Shown in pieces: positions 1-12,900 of a stretch of DNA of 64,000 nt. Positions within the stretch are counted from its first letter, which is position 1. Each line of letters starts with the position of its first letter. Made by a program: the position numbers and the translations under genes. This stretch comes from Bombardia bombarda (taxonomy: Eukaryota > Ascomycota > Sordariomycetes > Sordariales > Lasiosphaeriaceae): contig JAULSR010000011.1 of NCBI GenBank assembly GCA_030512295.1, forward strand, positions 744,001-808,000. Reading direction: 5' to 3'. The notes beneath the pieces are model-generated. The model was not told where the DNA came from. It saw only the letters and a list, made by a program, of their open reading frames with translations, and did not search any database.

Positions 1-641
1 GCTGAGTTACTTGGCACGACCGTCATGATAGTACAATTGTATTGGAGATCTTCCCAGGTCTGATCAACTACTGCGGTGTATCTACGTCACTAAACAAAGC
101 CAAATAAACAATTGCAGTAACTTTTTTAGTTATATACTTGTTTTCACCATTTTTTCTTATTGAAATGGACATCTTGGTTGGTTTAAAATTTAGCACAGAT
201 GTGTACCAAGCGTTCTACAAGTCAAGACATTGGTCACGTAGTAGATATTTCACCACGCGAATTCCTATTGTACAAAGCTTTCATTTAGGTGATTTTCGTG
301 TACCTCCATACCAACACGAGATAATACCAATGCTAACAACACCAAGCAGCACCGTCAAGATACCGATCTGTAATGACTAAGAATGACAAGCAGCAACGCG
401 AACATACCAGCAACGACAGAAAAAGAGGTGCTGACGACCTCTGTATCCCCAGCAGCAATCCTCCAGTAAGAACAACACCCCTTCCATCAACATCCTCGGT
501 CCAATCTGTGCAACCTCCCACCAGCCCTCCTCTCAAACACAAACCCACTCCCCCAAACCTCATCCCCACAAATACCTAGTAGATACCTACTACCTACTGC
601 ACATAAGTCCACCCCTTCAACTTCCCCTCCCTCCACTTCTC
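1..641. other. Intergenic, left edge
   Basis: No convincing gene is seen. Short open frames exist on both strands, but they overlap one another, lack splice structure and are low-complexity (Pro/Thr-rich). The interval lies downstream of the large minus-strand repeat protein and probably holds its 3' UTR. Confidence 0.5.
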
Positions 642-3600
642 CTAGATCGCAAACGGCTGCGAAAACCTGATCCTCTTCTTTCCCCCCTTTTCCCCACCCT
701 CACCCTCACTGCTACCCTCACCGACTCCTCTTTCCCGAGGAGCATTAACCTCACCAAACAGAATCTCGTCAAAGGCACTTCTAATGCTGACAAGCACGAT
801 CCTGACTAATCCGCCCGCTCTATCAACCACGAACCTGACCCCAGAAATCTCAACGACAGACGAAGACGTCCCGCGCTTGGCGACAGCGTTGAGAAACTGC
901 TCTGCAGTCGTCTGCGATGCAGCCTCCTCGCTCTTGCCAAACGCCCACATCAAGGTCTTGAACCAGGGCTGTGATTCTTCAGCTCGGGGGTGCGGACGGC
1001 GGGATGCGCGGAGGTTGACGGCTTCTGATTCGGCGCAAAAGGTGCATGGCAGCAAGCTCAAGTTTTCGCCGCTGTCGGCGCGCCTGGGTTTTGATTCCGT
1101 GCCTGGTATCTTGCGTAGACTTCTGAGCCATTCTGCCGCCGACGGCGAAACTGCATCAAATCTCTGCCTCTTGCTGGGAGGTGGAACGTATGCGTCATCG
1201 TCACCTCCTTGAATTGCCTCAACTTCATCATCATCTTCATCCTCGTCATCCCCCATGTCGTAGTCCTCATCATCGCTGCTCATCCCAACAATGTCAACAG
1301 TAGAACTACTTCCCCTAGTAAGTTCTGCATTTTTCCGGACATGTCTCTTCCACCTGGACAAGCCAGTTGTAGCAATCTTGTCCCCAAAACTGCTTAGTAA
1401 GTCAGCCTCTGCCACGTCCAAGCCGAGGTGATTCTCGACCCCAGACATCATAACATCACCATCAGTCCTCCTTCTCTCCTCAATCGTAGGACCAGCAGAC
1501 ACAGAGTCAGGACCAGCTGTCATCTCATCCCCAGTGTGAACTTGCACACTCCCGTCCTCCTGTCCACCACCAGCAACAACATCCGATATCTCCGACTCCT
1601 CCGTCTCATCACTCAGCGCCCGCGCCCACGCCCACCACTCCTTGATCCTCTCCTCAACCCGAAATCTGAAGGGACGTTTGGAGGGTTCATCACCTGCCCC
1701 TCTTCTCTTTCTCGTTCGGGGCTTGCTGAGATTTTTCACCCTAACGCCATCCCACAACCCGCCGCTGCTATCGCGATCCATCATCGCCGACCCGAGAACT
1801 CTCCAATACAGCATCTCAAGGAATGCCACCCGCCGCTCAGGCAGCCCGCCAATCTCGCGTCGGAGCTCGTCCATCGCCTGGTCTATCTCAATAGCAAGAC
1901 CAAGCCATGGCTGCGGATCAGCATTCGGCGACGGCAAACGGCCCGTGATCTTGCGCTCCTTGATCAAACACCGCAGCAGCAACAGCCCTCTAACATCAAC
2001 AGGAAGGTTGGCAGGCAGCCGTCTACCCACTTTGGCCCTTCCAGGTGATGCCACCGGCAATTCCATCCCAGGGGCAGAGGCCGTCACGTCAACCTGCATC
2101 ACCGCCGCCGTAGTAGGCCCGTCCCCAAAGCTAGACGGAGATTCAGCAGTAGGGGTTGGCGGCGGCCCCAGCAAAATGGGGGCCATCTCCCTATCTACGT
2201 GCTGTCTCTGCTCTATATCGGCGTTCATTTCGGCACCTGCGGCGTAGCGTGCCAGGGCGCGAAGCTCCTGCAGCGCCGCGTCACCGCCGAGGAGGCGCAA
2301 GACGCGCAGCACGCTTTGCCGGATTCGGATGCATCGCGCGACGCAGTCGTGGCGGAAGCAAGCTTCGCAGTAGACGCTTCCCGGCACGGCCGGCCAGTCC
2401 CGAGCCCGCTGAGACTCGTCCACGTGTCCGTGCCAGATGTGTGTAGAATCTTCTTTGTAATGTGGCGCTGGTGTTAATCCTCCGACTTTGCCGTCCATGT
2501 CCAGGGCCTCTTTTGTTGTTGAGGCCCTTGTCCCTGTTGTTTCTGTCTCTTTCCCCGCTAGTTTTCGTGTTGTTTTCGGAGATGTTCTCGGAGATGTTTG
2601 TGTTGTTGTGGGTGCTGGTGGCGGTAAGGGTGATATTGGTGCTCGAGGTGGTTGTTGGGGGACCTGGTGTGTTGCATTTTGAGGGTTCTCGGTGGGTTTG
2701 TTTTTGATGTCTGGGGGTTGGAAGATGGGTGGTGGTAGTGGGACTGGAACTGGGGGTGGTAGTGACACCGATTCATGACTAACGGCCTGACTGCCAGCGT
2801 TGGTTTGCAAATTCCGGATCTTGTTCTTGAGCTGGTCAAACGCGAAATCGCGAACATCAGTTCCGGATCCAGTTGCAGGTTGGTCTTGCTTATTGGTAGA
2901 TGTCAAATGTGGTTTTGGTGGACGGGGCGTCTTCAGAGATTTTGTTGAAGTAGGCTTCCTTCTAGATTCTGGAGACGGTGAGCTGTCGCTCTCTTCGTCC
3001 GAGCCTAGAACATAAGTCGGATCGCCGTCACGTCCTGGTTTCCGCCGTTTCTCCCCTTTTCTCTTGGGGCGCGTAGTAGTAGGCGTTAGCAACCCTGGGG
3101 CTTCCGTGATCTCTGACTCAGGGGAGAATTCATCCTGAGGTGGGAAGGGCGGGCCGCTTTTCTTGTCCGATCCTGGAGTCAGTGGAGTAGGTTTTTTTTT
3201 CTTGCTCTTCTTGGTGGATTTAACAGTCGTCGGGGTTGCTGTAGAGGCTGCCTTTGGGCTTCCAAGCTCGAAAAACAGATCATGATCGCTGTCTGAGTCT
3301 GAAAAGGAGGAACTGCTTTCGTCGTCTGATCCTGGAACATAAGAAAAATCCATTCCTTTCTTGTTCTTCGTGTTCTTATCTCTCCTCTTTGCCCGTCTCT
3401 TTGTCTGTTTTTCAAAACTCTCAAAGGAAAGATCCTCGTCGACAACCTCGGAGTTCGGCGAGGAAGCAAATGATGGACTACTTTCTTTCCCTTTCCCTGA
3501 CGCGAAGGCAACGGTTTTCCTGTCTCGACTCTTCTTTGGCGAAATGAACTTGTTCTGCGACGAAAGTGTGGTCATAGACGACATGTCCACCGATACGTTC

Positions 3601-5511
3601 ACTTGTACTTGGTCATCGATCTCGTCCAAGTCTGACAATGGAGAACTTTCCCCATCTTCTTCGGGGACGTAGTTGGGATCCAGTGGTGACTCTCTCTTTC
3701 TCTTCGGTCCTTTTCGAATGATCGTAAAAGAGGATGTTGGCTGTTCTCTAGTGGTGCCAAGATTGGCAGACTGACTTGATCTAGATTCTGACTCTGATGA
3801 AAATATATCGTCATCACTAACATCCCCGTCTCCCTTGGGGGAATAAGTCGGATCCTCAATTCTCACCCGTTTCCCTATTTTCCCGGTTGCTGCTTTCCCA
3901 AGTCTGGGGGTGTTATCTGAATCGGCATTCTGGTGTCTGGACCCTGGGCTACCCACTTTTGAAGACTGACTTGCCGTGCCTTTGGCACTCAAAGAAGACT
4001 CGGCCTCATTCCCCATCTTTGGACCACTTGGGGGATATTGATTGAATGTTTTCGAGTTGGATAACTTCAATATTCAACCCCAAACTCAATCCTTGTTCTT
4101 TCTCAGAAGGTGCTGCTAGACTAGTCGTGGACCCAGAGGTTTGCAATTTCATTCCCCTTTCGGGATCGTCTGCGAGCTGCGCGGCGTCAGACAATCTAGG
4201 GATGACCGTAGTGAGTTCAGGAAACGATGCACTAACGATAGGATTAGAATAAACATATTTGATCAATCGCGTGGAGGGCTGAGGGAGAATTACACTTGAG
4301 AAGAAGCTTGATTGATCTGTTCTTGTAGAGGATTCTTTTGTGGAGTCTATCGCGTCAGCTTTACTGCTGCGTTCTGTCGGGGGCGATTTGGTTATTTCTT
4401 TGGCTTCTCCTGCAATGTCTGGCGGGTTGGAGGTTGAGTCGGAGCCAGAAGATTCCTTCATAGACTCTTCGACCTCGGGATCATCTTTGGCGGGGGTGAG
4501 TTTTGGTCGTTTCTTCTGTGATCCTACCAGATCCTCGTCAAACACCGATTCGACCGTTGGAGACCTGTATCCGTTATTGCTGTCGTCCTCTTCCCTGGGT
4601 CTCTTTGCTCCCGCGAGATTAGGGGGGGGATCAAGACTTGGAGCAGGGCTGGGGAATTTCTTTTGTCCCGCAGTCTGCTTCTTGCTCTTGGTTTTCTTCT
4701 TTTCCTTGGTCTCACGCAGATCCTCCTCAGACTCCGAAGAGTCTGATTTTTGCAGCTCTTCCTTTGTGGGTTTGTACTTTTCGTCGTCGACGTTTGACGG
4801 CTTGGGTTTGGGTTTGGGTTTCGGCTTGACAGCTTGCTTTGGTGTAACAGATGCTGGTGCTTTCTTATTGTTGGCTGATTGAGGATCCTGATTACCATTG
4901 CCACTGTCTTTGGTAGTTTTCGGGTTCTTGGCTTTCTTAGTTTTGTCAGTTCGCTTTCTCTTTGCAGGTTCTGATGTCTCCTGGTCGTCGGACAATCGGT
5001 AATCTTGATCTTCTTCCCCACTACTGGGTTTGGCTTTTGGCTTGTTGGATTTCTTGGGTTGCTTGCGTCTTGTTGACTGCCTCGTTGGCGTGGGCTCCGC
5101 GTCCGGTTGAGGAGAGAGAAAGTCGAGATTGTTTATGTTGATGGTACCTTTCTTCGCAAGCACTGGCGGGAGCACTGGCACCCTGTATCCAGACTCGTGC
5201 TGGAATGTCGACGTCCACTCCGAATTCGGTCGGGGAGAGAGAAAGTCGAGACTTTTTGTGTCTATGGTGCCCTTCTTTGCTAGAACTGGCGCCCCGTATT
5301 TGGAGTCGTGCGAGAAGGTCGACGTCCAATCCGGCTTTTGTCGGGAAGAGAGAAAGTCGAGATTATCTACGTTGATGGTGCCTTTTTTTGCGGTCACTGG
5401 TACCTCGTATTCGTAATCATACTGGAGTGGTGACGTCCACTCAAATTCTGACAGTTCGCCGTCGTCGTCAGGTGGATGGTATGTTGCACGTCTACGACCA
5501 CCTAGAGCCAT
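642..5511 (-). CDS. Very large low-complexity repeat protein of unknown function, two frames to be joined
   Basis: I do not recognise this protein. The first ATG in frame is at 5511 (MALGGRR). The N-terminal frame runs to a stop at 4006. A second frame, open from 4073, runs to a stop at 642. The two overlap at 4006-4073, and the second has no good ATG at its start, so one gene is more likely than two. They can be joined by a short intron (for example a 49-nt GTTATC...CAAAG) or by a one-base indel in the C5 or G4 runs there. The N-terminal part has three copies of a unit built on A-K-K-G-T-I-(x)5-L-D-F-L-S, each preceded by an E/D-W-T-S block. The rest alternates Lys/Arg-rich linkers with acidic-Ser blocks starting D-x-x-Y-x-P. 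The C-terminal third is more globular, with Cys motifs (CEACFRHDC, CTFC). The composition suggests a nuclear, disordered protein; this is inference. Confidence 0.6.
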
Positions 5512-8095
5512 TGCACTCTTCTGACAACCAGATTTTACTGCTTCTGAGACTCGGGGAAATGATGGGACGCTGTTTGCTGATAGGTCAAGCAAGAATAAGG
5601 TTTAAGTGACTAAGATCAATCGGACGACTTAAAGTTATAATTTGCAAAAAGGTGGAGTCGGACAACTCTGTGACCCTATCCTTTGTTTTGGCGCGCCTCC
5701 CGTCAATGGGCTGCTCTTGCCGCTTCCGGCGACACCCACTCGACATCCACTGTCGCTTCCTTTTCTAGGTGAATCAGGGGATAAAGAAACCTTTGCCCAG
5801 TTCTGCTCAGGCGCTCCTCACTGTTATTCTCGTTTGCTTTTTCCCATCGGCTTTTGTTTAGGTCTTGGGCTGGCTTTTGTCAAGCTCGACAAGCCCGGAA
5901 ATCGGTGGTTATCATGGATCGTGAGGGCATCACCCCGACCTAATCCGGCAACGATAGGCGATTCATCACGAGGAGGTGCGCCCCTTTCGGCCAGCACCAC
6001 CAATGTCAAAGGCCCCGTTGCCTATTGGCTGGGTTGCGCACTGGACGTCCGTAAGTGTGCAAGCATGCATACCCCCCAGGCACATACTACCACCTAGTGT
6101 ATATATATCCTCGGTTCCCGAGTCCTGCTACTGGCTTTTGTAGTCAAAACAGGGTTTGAGGTGCTCTGTCTGGCCTGCCATCCCAGGCCGTGGTCTGTTA
6201 ACCGTTCATGTTGGTCCCGGTTTTCCGGCACTTGTCTTTTGGCCGCCGGTTAAGCAGACAGTTTCCACCCCCTCTTTGTCCGTCCCCTCCTTCCTAAATG
6301 GACAAAGCAGAACCCGACCCACCAAGGGGTACATAGAGTAATGTGTCACAATGGCTGCCTGGTCTTTCATCTATCTAGGAGCGGTTGAAATGAATGCTTC
6401 CCAGGTTCTTGTCCTGTTCATTTTGTGCCGGGTACCTATTAATAGCACATCAGACTCATGTTTATTCTGAATTTTGTCAATCCAAGATGAAGGAAGATCT
6501 CACCTGATACTCACCTCCAATCTGTATTGTACGGTGGACCTTCTCCTTCTCCCTCCATGACAATAACCCTCATTCTCGGCCAGTAACCGTTTAGCTTCAT
6601 GGGTCGTATTGGGAAGATAAAGATGTCGGTGCCGGTCAGCAAGTACAAATGGGGAGGGTGGTAAAGACCACGCTGCGTGCATGAACATCGGCCTAGAAAC
6701 TTAATTACTACGAAGTACCCGAGGTATGCCCACCCATTAACATAGTGCCAGCGACATTAGGATCCACGGTAAATGCCACGATTGCCTGTGCGTCACACCC
6801 ACTAATGAGTCAATGACACACCGTGCCCGTAAAAAGTCCCGATTGATCACCACCCAGGGAGGCTTCCACCCAGATCGGGCATTTCTTCAGATCCATGGGT
6901 CAAGAGGACCGATGATCATTTCCCTAACCGACAGGCAATGGCAGCCAAAGGGTCTTACTCCTGAGGTGCTTATCTTGGAGTGTGGCTCCAATAATCGATA
7001 TCTCGTTGATACAGTAATGAGGTTACAATTTGTAGTGCACATTGATGAAGGGAAAGGTGGACCTAGTCCATTGCCGCGCTGCGCGCAAAGCAGCGTTACA
7101 TTTGCACCACGACCACATTCGGGTTCGATCAATCGCACAGCATACATTGCAATACACGGTCTTTTGCATTTGCATGCACACGCACAGAGGATGATTGCCG
7201 AGCAGTGCATTTCGCGTACGCATAGGTACCTACCCGACCCTATGCAGCGTTGCAGGGCTCCTTCGTCCCCTGGTGGAATACACCCAAGCACATTTTGTGC
7301 CACAGTCATAAGAGTGTGTGAAGAGATCAATATTTCAAGGGATATATCGCAAAACCATTTAGTTTCCCTAAGCCATCATGTATGCAGTTTGGCAATGTGA
7401 TCAATAGAATCCATCAAATCATCTCCTCGTCTCCTTGTTTCTCCCTGTTGCAATAACATACTGATGAAAGTTCATTGCAATCTGGTGGAGTATGTGGAAG
7501 AAATGTAATACTCATCAAAACGTCTGTCAAATAAGGAAAGAGTACGTGATTGGAGAATCCCCAAAACTTTGGATTGTATCACATAGGACAACCATGACAA
7601 ACTAGTGACAAACACCAAAATTATTATCACATTCACGTAACCCCCCAGAACAAAGGAACTACTGGGAAAAAGCGATCAACAAGATATAATTGCAAGGATA
7701 TTGCGCTATTCAACAACTGCAGTGGTGACCAAGTGTAACTTAAAAACCAAAACAATGTAACGAAGAAGTATTCGTGCCATGAATTGACTATGCTGGACTC
7801 CCAGGCTTCCCAGAACTATATATCCTATCCAAAAGACTCCCAAAACCGCGTTGCGAACCTCTTGATTCAAGTCATGAACATAGAGAAACATCTAATACTA
7901 TGTTCCCGGTGTGTTTGCCATCCGGGCTCTCCTCCTCGGACTGACATCATCCTCTTCCGAAACCCCCCCGAGACCTCAGAAATTAACAGTCTACCTCCAC
8001 TACCCTCTCTTCTTCCTCCCCATGAGCATGCTATTGTAAAATCACTACCCCCATAGGCAACCAGCGCCTCTCCGTCATAACACATCCACTCCAAC
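5512..8095. other. Intergenic, no supported gene
   Basis: About 2.6 kb. It includes the presumed promoter of the large minus-strand gene and the 3' side of the P450. The longest open frames (5642-6097 and 6813-7400 plus; 6887-7330 minus) overlap on opposite strands, have no recognisable domain and no intron signals. A TA-rich tract (tatatatat) lies near 6104-6112. I see nothing else I can support. Confidence 0.5.
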
Positions 8096-9915
8096 TCAAA
8101 GCCTTAACTCCCCCAATACTCCCTCATACCCCTCTAGAATCTGCTTCGCCCTCTCTTCGCTCCTCGGCTTGAAGCTCAGCTGGAACGGATTCGGTTCCAG
8201 AATCACATGGCTATTTGTCGCCTGCGTGTCAATCGGCACCGGCTGGCCTGTGAGCGGGCAGATCTTGGGGCCCGAGTTGAAGGCCCACAGCGTCGCGGCG
8301 CCAAACACAAACGTCTCGTCGTCCACCACGTTCTGGCCTAGACACGTCCGGCGGCCCCAGCCGAAACTGTGCATCGAGTGGCCCTCGCGGAAGCTGGGGT
8401 AGCGCGTGAGCGGTTCCTGGAAGGTGGGCCAGCCGGGCTCGAGCCAGCGCTCGGGGCGGAAGTTGTCGCCGTCGGGGTACTTGGTGGGGACGCGGTTGAG
8501 GGTCCTGGGGAGAGAAAATCAGTGTCAGGAGGATGTGTGTACGACGTCTTGGGAATATTAGTAGGACTAACCATTCACACGCGAGGACAATAGTGCCCTT
8601 CTTGATCTTGACGCCTCGGTACTCGTCGTCGGCCTCAGCTTGGTGGGGGACACCTATTTATCTCCAGTTAGAAACCATCCCGAATCATACCTTGGGTTTT
8701 CAGTTGCCTCCGTCATGGAAAATACTAACCAAGTGGAACACCAGACCGCCACCGCACCGTTTCCTTAAGACAGGCCCTCACCGTGGGCAAGTTTGCAAAG
8801 TCCTCCATTGTCGGCATACGGTCACCACAGACACGGTCAATCTCATCCTGTGCCTTTTTCTGCCACTTGGGATGCAACGCCATGGCCATGAGGAAGAACT
8901 TGAGCGGGCCACTGATCGTCACAACTCCAACCAGATTCACAAACCCAATCATGCAACTGGCAAACACTTCCTGCTCTTCGGTCTGTTCTAGGCTCTCGTT
9001 ACCCTCGCGACGGAGCTGCTCGAAATATCGGTACGCCCATGTATCGTTGGGCAGATCACCACGCTTCATGCGTTCCTTGGCGAGCCTGAAGCTGCTGAGC
9101 CACCAGGCACGCTGCTCGGCCTCGCGCTTGATCTCGTACTGGTACCATGGGTTGATGAAGGCGGGTATGTACCAGAGGGGCGTGACCGTGTTTGTAATGG
9201 GGCCGGATACGCTCATGCAGTGCAGCGTATTGTCAGCGCTCTCGCCGGTCGCTCTACCTTGTGTTGCGTCGTCCCAAGCTAGCCGGGACATGACTCGACC
9301 GCAGTATTCCCGTGTATAGTCCAGGAACCGTGCCGGGTCGAGTAACATCAGTCCCAGGAATCTCTTCATCTCCTTCTCCACGTGGCCGTAAAAGTGGTGC
9401 CGGTAGGCTTCGGCCATTGCCGCGTGTGCCCACTTGCGTTGGGTCTTCCATGTATCTGTTCGACTCTGTGTAAGCAAGATCATATGGCATAAGATGCATA
9501 ATGGTGTGGTTGTATTTGTCACAGTGGACTCACCATGGCGGTCCATGAGGGCAGAGTATGCCGGGCCATCCTTGTGGTTGATGAGAGATCTGATCTGTGG
9601 ACGACCTGAGTAGATGTGACCTCTCTTGACCAGAAGTTCCTCTGCAATCTTTTCATCTGACACGATGATGAAGGTCGTGTCCAAGGCGCTGGTCTGGTAG
9701 ATAGGTCCATGCTCATCCGCCCACTCCTTGAACTTCAACCACAGGGAGAATCTCGGGAGATCATGGATGCGGCCAACGATAGGAAACTGCTTCGGTCCAG
9801 GAAACTTTGGTTCAGAGCCGAGTGTCTTCTTTCTCCATGACAAGACTTGTTGCACCGCAGAGAAGAGGAGGCTAGGGATGGCGAGGTAGAGCAAGACTAG
9901 AGCGAACCCCTCCAT
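8096..9915 (-). CDS. Cytochrome P450 monooxygenase, 532 aa, 4 exons
   Basis: Exons 9915-9534, 9455-8730, 8653-8572 and 8504-8096 join in frame to 532 residues. The start MEGF opens an N-terminal membrane anchor (about residues 1-25) followed by a Pro-rich hinge (KFPGPKQFP). Later landmarks are the WKTQRKW C-helix, K-helix ETVR, PERW, and the heme-thiolate loop FGWGRRTCLG with the Cys ligand. The first intron (78 nt) is a multiple of three and reads through in frame, but splicing it restores a normal C-helix (DRHDTWKTQRKW). The I-helix reads LVGVVTISG, lacking the usual acidic residue before Thr. Overall form suggests an ER-anchored class II fungal P450 of the kind often annotated as O-methylsterigmatocystin oxidoreductase-like. 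Substrate unknown; no neighbouring partner genes. Confidence 0.9.
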
Positions 9916-12900
9916 TGTGTTATCTCGATAGCTGATACTCGTGATCCTCGAGAAACAAGAAGTAAAAAAGATGTTTGTTTTTCAAGGGGGCACCAGCTAT
10001 GTAAGAGATCGGTGCTTGGTTACCACCTTAATAGCCGAGAGAGCTGAACCCAGGTGAGCGGGATGCGAATGTGACTTGGCTTATATCCTTCCTTTGCCTG
10101 TGCTCCAGGATCCGAGACAAGCCCCACGACCTTGTGCGATAGTCATTGCCTGAATGAGTAAGGCTATCATCCCGGGGCATGTGGTACAATAAGCCCAGCA
10201 ACCCTAGTTAGACCTTGCAACAACGCTCGCTTCTTCGGGTGCCTTGCAAGGCCTCTCCGCCTCTCGCGCGCTTGGAGCCGAACGTGGAGAGAGTCCGTAA
10301 TAGGGGGGCGGCTCCATCAGGCTGTTAGGATAACGGAGACTTGTCTGTCTGTGTGTCCTGGTCTGTGGGATTCCCCGCGAAAAGGAAAACAAGTGGATGT
10401 GCTGGCAACAAACAAACAAGCCTTGTGCATTTCCGAGATACATCGCGGGTCCGGCCAAGGGGTATTTTCCAAAGTGCTCCCGCCCAGAGGTTGATTCAGC
10501 CTATAGTGCGTCAGCACGCGCTCGTTGTGTGCACTTGGAAAACAGACACGGCAGCGCCAGGGACGCGGGACGCCCGTACTCAAATTAAGAATAGATAGAG
10601 TGCTAGTAATCAAAAGCTCTTCCCGATTGTGCTTGTCCAAAGCTACGCCATCCCTCAGGTTTCGCAAACGAAGCATCCCGTGTCCCACAACACGATTCTA
10701 ACGCAACCCGGGATTTGTTGTATCTGTCAAAATGCTGATGGGGTCCCGTAGAGGATGTCTGATAGGCTACATGGATAGCCATACTGCCCCTTTGGGATCA
10801 TCTAGGATAACCCTCTGTGAACATATATTTCTCCTGGGTTCAGACTGAGACGTCACAGCCGCCCTGACAGCTTGACATTGGACAATTGGTCTCAGAGACG
10901 GTGACTTTGGCAGCTTTGGTCTGACCCAACCGTGACAGAACACAACAGGTTTATGCGCAAGTTGAATGTCGGGTTACAAAGACGTTGTCGCACCACAGGC
11001 AAGAAAACCGACCAACAGGGCCTGTTGCGGGGACGGAGTTTTCCTGGACATTGCTTTGGGGATGTCCGTGACCCCTGCTCATCTGAGCAAGCGAGTGAGG
11101 CGCCACGTGAAAGAAGGCCACCCTACTTCGGTAAGCAAATATGATTCGCCCTGTCGGAGAGACTATTGTATTAGTCCCATATAAAAAGAATAACCCGGCA
11201 GGCAGATATTAAGAGGCCAACGCCAATGCCCAAGCTATTGGGACGTCCGTTGAACCGTCTTTGGACCTCCTCACCTACACGAGAAGGTACCAAGTGAAGC
11301 CCCGCCCATCTGCTAATCCACTTGGATCCGGATGACGGTCGAGCTTCCCGAACCTGGAGATACTGTCTGATGAGAATAGTGAGAAGATGACTGATAATGG
11401 CTATTGGCTCCAAGTTCGGCCCGTGATCTTCGGTAGCGCATTGCAGACGAGATAAGTATCAAAGCTCCTGCCAACTCTTGGTTGGCGCCCCCGCCTTGGG
11501 TGAGTCAAGATAAGAAATAAAGCGTTGTCGCAGAGTGATCTTTTAGCCCATTGCGCCATTTCTAAGCTTGATCCCACACAGAAATCGGATGCCTGTAGAG
11601 GTTGGCATGGCGTAGGTGTCTAATCCAGCTAGTTGATGGTAATGGTATTGGCGGCAAAAGGTGCTCTTGGAACAGCTGAAAGGTTGGCAACATGTTCCGG
11701 CGGGTAAAATGACGACCATCCGAACGTCAGGTCTGCAATATGCTATCACGACAGAGGACTTTCGCAGTGCCATCAGGTTGCCGTCATATCCGTGGCTCTT
11801 GAGTGCATCGCGAGACGCACTAAACCCGACACGTGATGGTGTTTGTAATGCACCACATAAGCCAACATAATCCGAGCAGGATGGTTAGGTAACAGCGGCG
11901 TTGGGTTGCACCCGTAAACGTTTTTTACTGAGCCATCCGTGCGCGGCGTAGGTTGGTCGTACAGCATATTTGTATCCGAGAGCTGCATGGAATACTAGAA
12001 CACGTCGGTGGCTTGTCGGACGCTATCCCATCTGAGCTTGTTTCGTTTCTCTATTGAAAATTGTCCGCTCTGGCAGTCCTGGATTCGGAACGATGACAAC
12101 ACGAGGCCGGATCGTATTTGATTTTGATGCTAGAGATCCCATGAAGATTGAACATTGGATGTTGATATGGATGTCAATTCGTGCCCCCGCGTTCCCCTTT
12201 TCACGAGTGTGGCAGTACCTTCTGCCAGAATGCGCAGGTATCCGAAGGGGAATTAATATTGCCGTTTTCTTGTCAAACAGAGGGTCATGCCATAGGCTCA
12301 TTGCCACAAGACAGTGTAAAGTGAGATCTGCACGGGTTGCATACGTGTATGCAAAGGTACCTGGCCGTGTTGGCAGCTCCCAAGCTGGTAGTCCTGAGCA
12401 GTAATTGTTCTCTGTCGTCTCACAGCGTTAGTTCGACAGAGGTGTCGTAACAACGCTCAACATCGGAGGGACCTGATGTAACGGCGGCTTCGGGTATACC
12501 GTCACGATTGTCCACGGCCGAACCTTCACAAGCGTCATATGGGCTGCAGGAGGCTCGGTGGACGGTGGTATATTCCGTTCTTGTGTTGTCCAATGGTCGG
12601 GACCGAAGAGTTCTTCGAAGCCGAGTCCGGTCTCGCGACGCGAATGATGAACTTGCTCTTTGATGCTGGCAATGGGATGATCGGTCGTATTTGGGGCATC
12701 ATTGATGTGCCATGCAAACTCGCTCATCCGCTGCCCTGCAACTTGATGAGCCCCGACGGCTGGGAGTATAACCAACCCAATGACTTCACCCAACCGCATG
12801 GCTGTTTTTGAGGATGTTTGGCGTCGAACCCGCTCCCTCTTGTCTCGCGCTTGCTTCTAGTGCCCATGCAGGATAGAGGTCTTGTACTATGCGAGGACAC

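Noticed and set aside
5642..6097. 151-codon plus-strand frame in the promoter of the repeat protein
   Set aside because: Does not start with ATG, is low-complexity in part and has no recognisable motif.
6813..7400. 195-codon plus-strand frame, with a 147-codon frame on the opposite strand
   Set aside because: Overlapping frames on both strands with no recognisable motif; equally consistent with chance in GC-balanced DNA.
9456..9533. Unspliced reading of the P450 first intron, which is open and a multiple of three
   Set aside because: Splicing restores the conserved C-helix WxxxR region (DRHDTWKTQRKW). The retained sequence adds 26 residues with no P450 counterpart.
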